From Eilatimonas milleporae (lineage in GTDB: Bacteria; Pseudomonadota; Alphaproteobacteria; Sphingomonadales; Kordiimonadaceae): DNA of 64,000 bases. The notes under the pieces were generated by a model, which saw nothing but the letters and a program-made list of their open reading frames with translations, had not been told where the DNA came from and searched no databases. Below are positions 58,166 to 64,000 of the stretch, one piece after another. The position numbers and the translations under genes were made by a program. The stretch covers positions 558,001 through 622,000 of the forward strand of contig NZ_REFR01000010.1 of the NCBI RefSeq assembly GCF_003688555.1, in the 5' to 3' direction. Position 1 is the first letter of the stretch. Every line of letters begins with the position of its first letter.

Positions 58166-58642
58166 TTACATGCCAAAATGCAGCTTGTCCGACCAGAAAC
58201 GCTCCAGGTTGCGCAAATTCCGGCGCAAAACCTTCAAATCATCGTCTGACATCAGCTCATCGGCCAGAAGCTCATCCAGATGTTTTTCATACAAGCCGTC
58301 AATCATATTGCGGACTTCGTGACCCTTGTCGGTCAAACCGATCCGGACCGCCCGTCGGTCGTAATCGGACCGCTCGTGGCTCAGATAGTCCATTTCAACC
58401 AGTTTTTTCAGATTATAGGACACATTGGAGCCCTGGTAATAACCGCGGCTTTTCAGTTCGCCGGCCGTCATCTCATGTTCACCGATGTTGTAGATCAGCA
58501 AAGCCTGAACAGGGTTGAGGTCCTCGCTGCCGATACGTTCAAGATGATTCTTGATCACGTCCAGAAGACGACGGTGCAGACGTTCCACCAGCGACAGAAT
58601 ATCCAGAAACAGCACCTTGGGATGATTGAAATCGTAAGTCAT
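58166..58642 (-). CDS. MarR-family transcriptional regulator
   Basis: A 158-aa winged-helix protein. The N-terminal dimer helices lead to the recognition region (about 60-95: MTAGELKSRGYYQGSNVSYNL) and the wing DRRAVRIGLTDKGHEV in two pieces. The protein is of the regulator type that acts in cell-wall or stress control in Alphaproteobacteria (LdtR is one such), but the target cannot be read. It lies between hemA and hemB, divergent from hemB, with a 313-bp shared promoter region. No ligand is evident. Confidence 0.9.
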   Translation of the reverse strand: MTYDFNHPKVLFLDILSLVERLHRRLLDVIKNHLERIGSEDLNPVQALLIYNIGEHEMTAGELKSRGYYQGSNVSYNLKKLVEMDYLSHERSDYDRRAVRIGLTDKGHEVRNMIDGLYEKHLDELLADELMSDDDLKVLRRNLRNLERFWSDKLHFGM

Positions 58643-58955
58643 GTTTTTTCACCCGCCAAGCATAGCCTGATGGCTAGTTTTTGTTGAAATTTTGCGAAAA
58701 TCTTCTACAGGGCAACACCCTAACGAGGAGTTAAAGTTAAAATTTTTTATAAAAAGTGATCGTAACAGCAGATAATCTGTAAAACTCAGAGAACATGACG
58801 GAGAAAACAGGACCAGACACACCCTCTCTAAAGCCGATTTCATTGAGAAATATCGAAAGGGGACCGGTTGTTTTATCAGTATGACTGTGCTTCCCTACGA
58901 AGCAGGATACCATGATTGGTATAAACCGTAACACCATATAGAGACTGCCGTTATT
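58643..58955. promoter_or_regulatory. shared promoter region of the marR gene and hemB
   Basis: No gene. AT-rich tracts near 58735-58760 may be promoters. A short dyad CAGAT-A-ATCTG (58769-58779) could be a MarR operator. I could not assign either promoter firmly. Confidence 0.45.
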
Positions 58956-59945
58956 ATGACCGCACGTTTTCCGAATACCCGCCTGCGGCGCCCACGCGCC
59001 ACCAACTGGTCCCGCCGTATGATACGCGAAACCCGTGCCACCCCGGATGACCTGATCTGGCCCATATTCATCTGTGAAGGCAGGGACACACGCGAACCCG
59101 TTGCCTCCATGCCGGGGGTGGACAGAATCAGTATCGACCTTGCCGTCAAAGCCGCCGATGAGGCCAAAGCCCTTGGTATTCCATGCCTTGCCCTGTTTCC
59201 GTCAACACCGCGTGACAGGCGTAACGAGCGTGGTGACGAGGCCCTGAACAAGGATAATCTGATAAACCGGGCCTTGACAGCCATCAAGGCAGCCTGCCCG
59301 GAGATCGGTCTTCTGGCGGATGTAGCGCTTGATCCTTACACCAGCCACGGGCAGGACGGCCTTCTTGAAGACGGCGAGATCCTGAATGACGAAACCGTCG
59401 GCATTCTCGTGCAGCAGGCGGTTCTGCAGGCTGAAGCCGGTGCGGACATCATTGCCCCGTCGGACATGATGGACGGGCGGATCGGCGCCATAAGAGACGA
59501 ACTGGACAAAGCGGGCTACGCCTCTGTTCAGATCATGGCCTACAGTGCAAAATATGCGTCCAGCTTTTACGGTCCCTTCCGCGATGCCGTCGGCAGCAGC
59601 GGCGTGCTTCAGGGCGACAAAAAAACCTATCAGATGGACCCCGCCAACCGGCTTGAAGCCTTACGGGAAGTGGAGCAGGATATCGAGGAAGGCGCGGACA
59701 GCGTTATGATCAAGCCGGGTCTGCCTTATCTGGACATTATCCACGCCGTCAAGGGCCGTTTTGGTCTGCCGACCTATGCCTATCAGGTGTCCGGTGAATA
59801 CGCCATGCTCATGGCTGCGGCCGAAAAGGGCTGGCTGGACGGCGATGCCGCCATTTGGGAAGCCTTTCTCAGTTTCAAGCGTGCCGGGTGCGACGGGGTT
59901 CTGACCTATTTCGCCCCGCGCCTGGCGCGGATGATGGGAGCATAG
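58956..59945 (+). CDS. hemB: porphobilinogen synthase (delta-aminolevulinic acid dehydratase)
   Basis: HemB (329 aa) joins two aminolevulinates into porphobilinogen, the step after HemA. The metal/substrate regions DVALDPYTSHGQDG (about 128-141), with Asp residues where zinc enzymes have cysteines, point to a Mg-dependent type. The Schiff-base lysines are in AYSAKYASSFYGPFR (near 200) and VMIKPGLPYLDI (near 252). Its end is 1 base from the convergent lectin-like gene. Confidence 0.96.
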   Translation: MTARFPNTRLRRPRATNWSRRMIRETRATPDDLIWPIFICEGRDTREPVASMPGVDRISIDLAVKAADEAKALGIPCLALFPSTPRDRRNERGDEALNKDNLINRALTAIKAACPEIGLLADVALDPYTSHGQDGLLEDGEILNDETVGILVQQAVLQAEAGADIIAPSDMMDGRIGAIRDELDKAGYASVQIMAYSAKYASSFYGPFRDAVGSSGVLQGDKKTYQMDPANRLEALREVEQDIEEGADSVMIKPGLPYLDIIHAVKGRFGLPTYAYQVSGEYAMLMAAAEKGWLDGDAAIWEAFLSFKRAGCDGVLTYFAPRLARMMGA

Positions 59946-59946
59946 C

Positions 59947-60534
59947 CTAGTCCACAGACTGTTCGCTCTGCCCGTCAGGCGCCGGAAACTCCACCATCAT
60001 ATATTTCAGATTACCGCCGGGTGCCATGGCTTGCCAACGCACGCCAAACTCGCTCGGCTCATAAAAAACCGGCACGGGGCGACCGCTGGAACGATGTGTG
60101 CGACACAATCCGCGAATTGTACCCGGTGCCGTGTCAATCCAGGCCCGAAAGGGTTGGGCATCCAGAGCCGGACCTTCAACCCAATGCGTGGTGATACGCT
60201 CGCCGCAATCCACATAAAGGCCGATCCACATACGTTGCTGATTCATCAACTGAAAATGGCTGAGAAGGAAAAAGTGGGTTTCCAAATCCGGGACATGCGC
60301 CAAACGTCCGTCACGTCCTTCGACCCTGTATCCACGCACCATCCTGTTGGCATGTGCCCATGTATGCGGAGGTTTGCCAAAAAACTCGAAAACCTGGAAA
60401 TAACTGTCACTGGCCGAAAAAAATTCCGCCTTGCCCAGCGGGCGGGCAATCGCCGTTCCGGTGGCATCGGGCGTTGCCTGCATCAATCCGGCCAAGATGG
60501 ACATAACGGCACCGATAAACGCTCCGGACAGCAT
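59947..60534 (-). CDS. exported protein with a C-type-lectin-like layout
   Basis: I do not recognise a named family. The 195-aa product has a hydrophobic signal-like start (about 1-22). The middle reads like a C-type lectin fold: FEFFGKPPHTWAHANRM, a segment HVPDLETHFFLLSHFQ, then MWIGLYVDCGERITTHWVEG in two pieces. That Trp-Ala spacing and WIG(L) plus W.EG pattern is typical of such folds, which bind sugars or proteins. Cysteines are few, so standard disulfides are not obvious. It is convergent with hemB, with a single base between stops, and upstream of trmJ on the same strand. Confidence 0.55.
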   Translation of the reverse strand: MLSGAFIGAVMSILAGLMQATPDATGTAIARPLGKAEFFSASDSYFQVFEFFGKPPHTWAHANRMVRGYRVEGRDGRLAHVPDLETHFFLLSHFQLMNQQRMWIGLYVDCGERITTHWVEGPALDAQPFRAWIDTAPGTIRGLCRTHRSSGRPVPVFYEPSEFGVRWQAMAPGGNLKYMMVEFPAPDGQSEQSVD

Positions 60535-60659
60535 GGCATTCCCCTTTTTCCCGTCAGTGCACGATCAGCCGTATCCCGGTCAGATTAACGCCGGCCCCGC
60601 AGTTTGCAAACACCCGCATCTCTCAACACCATGAGACATCGTATTCCTTGCCGCCGGCT

Positions 60660-61418
60660 TCAGAACCTGTCATTTTCACTGCCCCGTTCAGGGCGTGTCA
60701 GTGCTTTGACAATGCCACGGAACGTACGCACCTCCTGCGCGGAAAAAGACCCGCTTTGCAACAGATTGCGCAACATGCGACGCTGTGCACCATATCTGTC
60801 TTCACTGCGGAAAAATCCACGGGCGGCCAATTCGTCTTCCAGGTGCTGCATAAGGCCTATAAGATCCTCTTTAGGAGCGAGGCCGTCTTCATGCGCGGGC
60901 CGAACAGACGGTGTCGCGTCATAGGACTGGGCATATTCATACGCCGTGACAACCACTGTCTGCGCCAGGTTCAAGCTGCCGAAATCCGGATTGACCGGCA
61001 CCGAAAGCACACTGTCCACCAGGGTGACATCGTCATTGGTGAGCCCGGAACGCTCCGGCCCGAACAGGATTGCCGGTTTTTGACCGTCTGTCAGTGCACT
61101 ACGCATGCGCCGCGCCGCCTCGCGCGGGGTCATGACGGGTTTTGGCATATCACGGCCACGCATCGTCGTGGCAAAGACAAGATGGCAGTCGGCAATGGCA
61201 TCCTCGACGCGGTCGAAGACCGCTGCCTTGTCCAACACCACATCCGCGCCGGAGGCCGCGGGACCGGCCGATGGATTGGGCCAGCCGTCACGCGGGCTTA
61301 CCAGTCTCATATCCGTCAGGCCGAAATTCAGCATGGCGCGCGCCGCCATGCCGATATTTTCGCCAAGCTGCGGGCGTACCAGCACAATGGCCGGTTGGCT
61401 GTCACATACCTGCGCCAC
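60660..61418 (-). CDS. trmJ: tRNA (cytidine/uridine-2'-O-)-methyltransferase, TrmJ type
   Basis: A SPOUT-fold methyltransferase of 252 aa that probably 2'-O-methylates position 32 of tRNAs. The three SPOUT motifs are IVLVRPQLGENIGMAARAM in two pieces (residues about 10-28), ILFGPERSGLTN and VPVNPDFGSLNLAQ. The GTG start at 61418 has AAGGG upstream and fits family length; the frame runs to 61529 inside cysS without support. It starts 4 bases after the cysS stop and is probably the last gene of gltX-cysS-trmJ. Confidence 0.92.
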   Translation of the reverse strand: MAQVCDSQPAIVLVRPQLGENIGMAARAMLNFGLTDMRLVSPRDGWPNPSAGPAASGADVVLDKAAVFDRVEDAIADCHLVFATTMRGRDMPKPVMTPREAARRMRSALTDGQKPAILFGPERSGLTNDDVTLVDSVLSVPVNPDFGSLNLAQTVVVTAYEYAQSYDATPSVRPAHEDGLAPKEDLIGLMQHLEDELAARGFFRSEDRYGAQRRMLRNLLQSGSFSAQEVRTFRGIVKALTRPERGSENDRF

Positions 61419-61422
61419 GGCC

Positions 61423-62790
61423 CTACCCTTCCCGGCGCCACGTTGTGCCGTCGGGGCCGTCCTCAAGAATAATATTGCTGTCGGCAAGCACGCCGCGTAT
61501 CCGGTCGGCTTCCTGATAATCGCGGGCATCGCGCGCGGCCTTGCGCGCTGCGATCAGTGCCTCAATCTCATCGCCCGTGGGGCCTTCTGCCCCACGCCCG
61601 GAGGATGCCTGAAACCAGTCGGTCGCCGGTTGCAGCAGAAGGCCGACAAAACGTCCTGCCGCCAGCAGGTCGTCCGCCCCATCCGGTGTGGCCAATGCAT
61701 CCATTGCGGCCAGCGCTTTCGGTGTATTCAGGTCATCGCATAATGCCTGTAAAACAGCCGGGGGCACCATTTCCGACGGCTTTACACCGTCCGTCAGACG
61801 GTACCAACGGTCGAGCCGGCGCTTTTGCTCGGCCACGTGGTCGAGGGAGAAATCAATCGGCTGGCGGTAATGAGCCGTCATCAGTGACAGGCGCAACGCC
61901 TCACCGGGAAACTGCCGGCACAGATCGCGTACCGTGTGAAAATTGCCCAAAGATTTGGACATTTTCTCGCCATCCACGGTCAGATAGCCATTGTGCATCC
62001 ATGTGCGGACAAAGGGCTTCCCATGACAACATTCGCTTTGCGCGATTTCATTTTCATGATGGGGAAAAATCAAATCCAGTCCGCCACCGTGAATGTCGAT
62101 CGTATCGCCCAGATGCTCTTCAATCATGGCGCTGCATTCCAGGTGCCAGCCGGGCCGTCCACGTCCCCAGGGGCTGTCCCAGCCGGGCTGCCCGGCGTCG
62201 GACGGCTTCCATAATATGAAATCCGCCGCATCGCGCTTATAGGGTGCCACTTCGACCCGCGCCCCGGCGACAAGTTCATCACGGCCGTGCCGGGATAATG
62301 CGCCATAGGACTCCATTGCCGGAACATGGAAGAGTACGTGACCGTCAGCGGCATATGCCACGCCCTTGGCGATCAGGCCTTCGACCATACGGATCATCTG
62401 CGGCAGGTGATCGGTCGCCTTGGGCGTCAGGCTCGGCGGCAATGCACCCAGTTCACCCATGTCTTGTGAATATGCCTTGGTAAAATGCGCCGTCACATCG
62501 GAGATGGACGTACCGTCACGCTTGGCCCGGTCCATGATCTTGTCGTCGATGTCGGTAATATTGCGGACATAGGTCACATGATCCGCGCCATAAAGGCGGC
62601 GCAGCAGCCGGAACAGAATGTCAAATACCACGACAGGGCGGGCATTGCCGATATGGGCAAAATCATAAACCGTCGGGCCGCACACATACATTCGCACATT
62701 TGCCGGGTCCAACGGGGTGAAACGCTCTTTTTCGCGGGTCAGCGTATTGTGCACCCAAAGTACGAGACGGTCCGCCGGCTGACCGGTCAT
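61423..62790 (-). CDS. cysS: cysteinyl-tRNA synthetase
   Basis: CysS (455 aa) charges tRNA-Cys. The HIGH-type motif is AHIGNARPVV (about 40-49) after the zinc cysteine in VCGPTVYD. The KMSKS motif is GEKMSKSLGNF near 265. The DALR-like C-terminal part (about 330-455) is present. It overlaps gltX by four bases, so the two synthetases are translationally coupled. Confidence 0.97.
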   Translation of the reverse strand: MTGQPADRLVLWVHNTLTREKERFTPLDPANVRMYVCGPTVYDFAHIGNARPVVVFDILFRLLRRLYGADHVTYVRNITDIDDKIMDRAKRDGTSISDVTAHFTKAYSQDMGELGALPPSLTPKATDHLPQMIRMVEGLIAKGVAYAADGHVLFHVPAMESYGALSRHGRDELVAGARVEVAPYKRDAADFILWKPSDAGQPGWDSPWGRGRPGWHLECSAMIEEHLGDTIDIHGGGLDLIFPHHENEIAQSECCHGKPFVRTWMHNGYLTVDGEKMSKSLGNFHTVRDLCRQFPGEALRLSLMTAHYRQPIDFSLDHVAEQKRRLDRWYRLTDGVKPSEMVPPAVLQALCDDLNTPKALAAMDALATPDGADDLLAAGRFVGLLLQPATDWFQASSGRGAEGPTGDEIEALIAARKAARDARDYQEADRIRGVLADSNIILEDGPDGTTWRREG

Positions 62791-64000
62791 GCCTTGCGCC
62801 CTTCAAGGCGGGCAGCCGCCTTATCCCGTCCGATCAGCGGAAGCAGAACAGACATGTCCGGCCCATGGCTCTGCCCTGTCAGCGCCTGTCTGAGAGGCAG
62901 AAAAAGAGCCCGACCCTTGGCACCGGTTTCCGCCTTTATGGCATCGGTCCATATTTTCCACGTCTCGGTGGTCAGATCCCCGTCCGGCAGAAGAGCGCGC
63001 ACTTTTACCATATGATCGGCATTTTCAATGACGGGCACAACCGGGCCGTCAACAATGCGCCACCAATCAGTAACATCGCTCAATTTGGTCAGATTTGGCC
63101 TGACCGCGTTCCAGAATGTTTCGTCAACACCATGAAGATCAATGCGATTGCTTACGGCTCCAAATGGCATTTCATGAAGAATTTTGGCATTCAGCTGATC
63201 AAGTTCGGCAGGGTCCAAACGCGCAGCCGCGCGTGAAAACTTACCGAAATCGAATTGGCTGACCAGTGGGTCAAGCGTGGTGAAAGCCTCAATCGGGTCA
63301 CTGGAGCCAAGCCGGGCCAGAAGTGACAGGATGGACATAGGCTCCAGGCCGGCTTCGTCGCGCAGATCGGCAATGGCCATTGCGCCGGATCGCTTGGACA
63401 AACCCTCCCCGCCTTTGCCGGTCAACAAAGCAAAATGGGCCATAACAGGGGGCGTTCCGCCCACTGCCTTGAAAATCTGTGTCTGCACGGCTGAATTGGT
63501 TACATGATCCTCGCCGCGTACGATATGGGTGATGCCATAATCCACATCGTCCACGACGCTGGGCAGAGTATAAAGATAGCTGCCATCTTCACGGATGAGG
63601 ATCGGGTCCGAGACGGAGCCGAGGTCGATGGACACATCGCCACGGATCAGGTCGGTCCAGTCGACGCGGGCCGGCACATCAAGCTTAAAACGCCAGTGGG
63701 GCCGACGGCCCTCCGCCTCAAGTTTTTGCCGCTCGTCATCACTGAGCGTCAGGGCCGCACGGTCATAGACGGGCGGCAACCCCCGCGAAAGCTGGATTTT
63801 GCGCTTGATCTCCAGCTCTTCCGCCGTCTCATAGCAGGGATAGAGCAGCCCCTGCTCTTTCAACGTCTCAACGACACTGTTGTAGCGGTCAAAACGTTCG
63901 CTCTGACGGAAATGCGCATCCCATTCCAGGCCAAGCCATGTCAGATCGTCACGTATGCCCTGCTCATATTCCGCCGTTGAACGTTGCCGGTCGGTGTCGT
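62787..64000 (-). CDS. gltX: glutamyl-tRNA synthetase (5' end outside the window)
   Basis: The frame stays open to the end of the window, so the gene is truncated at its 5' side. The first visible residues read DTDRQRS, which in the family is near residue 43, so about 40 residues, including the HIGH motif, are missing. Visible marks are CYETAEELEIKRK, IVRGEDHVTNSAVQ and the KMSKS-like GLSKRSGA. Its stop overlaps cysS by four bases. It could charge both Glu and (misacylated) Gln tRNAs; the sequence does not decide this. Confidence 0.95.
   Translation of the reverse strand, partial: DTDRQRSTAEYEQGIRDDLTWLGLEWDAHFRQSERFDRYNSVVETLKEQGLLYPCYETAEELEIKRKIQLSRGLPPVYDRAALTLSDDERQKLEAEGRRPHWRFKLDVPARVDWTDLIRGDVSIDLGSVSDPILIREDGSYLYTLPSVVDDVDYGITHIVRGEDHVTNSAVQTQIFKAVGGTPPVMAHFALLTGKGGEGLSKRSGAMAIADLRDEAGLEPMSILSLLARLGSSDPIEAFTTLDPLVSQFDFGKFSRAAARLDPAELDQLNAKILHEMPFGAVSNRIDLHGVDETFWNAVRPNLTKLSDVTDWWRIVDGPVVPVIENADHMVKVRALLPDGDLTTETWKIWTDAIKAETGAKGRALFLPLRQALTGQSHGPDMSVLLPLIGRDKAAARLEGRKA

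Overview
This 64 kb window is ordinary chromosomal DNA from a member of the Alphaproteobacteria; I cannot name the genus. The class call rests on gene content and order: 5-aminolevulinate synthase of the C4 pathway, a Ros/MucR regulator, a ubiquinol-cytochrome c chaperone, a RibBA with a degenerate second domain, a proton-pumping pyrophosphatase, and several gene neighbourhoods typical of the class (tig-clpP-clpX-lon-hup; glnB-glnA; radA-cvpA-purF-SDR; DUF177-plsX-ihfA-merR-tRNA-Pro; nrdR-ribD-ribE-ribBA-ribH-nusB-thiL). No phage, insertion sequence, integron, CRISPR array or plasmid function was seen.

Layout. Positions 1-8 kb, all on the minus strand: a protein quality-control block (tRNA-Leu, trigger factor, ClpP, ClpX, Lon, HU) that ends in two tRNA-Val genes. 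At 8.6-13 kb are NAD(P)H-hydrate repair (nnrD), tRNA-His and the nitrogen pair glnB-glnA behind a good sigma-54-type promoter. At 13-24.8 kb the plus strand carries an unidentified helical protein, parE, a DEAD-box helicase, an enoyl-CoA hydratase/isomerase, mlaE-mlaF, radA, cvpA, purF and an SDR; one small conserved gene lies on the minus strand. At 24.8-31 kb the minus strand carries a methylmalonyl-CoA mutase operon (mutA-mutB-meaB), a TauE/SafE transporter and a small Cys-rich protein.

The cell-envelope region at 31-40 kb looks the most accessory: an exported S9 peptidase, a large autotransporter, a small outer-membrane beta-barrel and a catalase-peroxidase with a signal peptide. At 40-49 kb are tRNA-Pro, merR, ihfA, plsX, yceD, the cytochrome bc1 chaperone, bamE and hppA. 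At 47.7-55.4 kb a long co-directional minus-strand series (rpiB, glyA, nrdR, rib genes, nusB, thiL, a FliL-like gene) links one-carbon, riboflavin and thiamine metabolism. At 55.8-60.5 kb are mucR, hemA, a MarR regulator, hemB and a lectin-like protein. The window ends in trmJ, cysS and a 5'-truncated gltX.

Most genes are housekeeping. I did not find a convincing undescribed multi-gene system. The more unusual signals are a MucR lacking the zinc-ligand histidines, loss of fabH from its usual slot, an exported KatG beside an autotransporter and a small porin-like protein, a lysine/alanine-rich tail on trigger factor, a small Cys-rich protein in an apparent operon with a TauE transporter, and recognisable regulatory sites: sigma-54 before glnB, RpoH-like before lon, and an FNR/FixK box before hemA.
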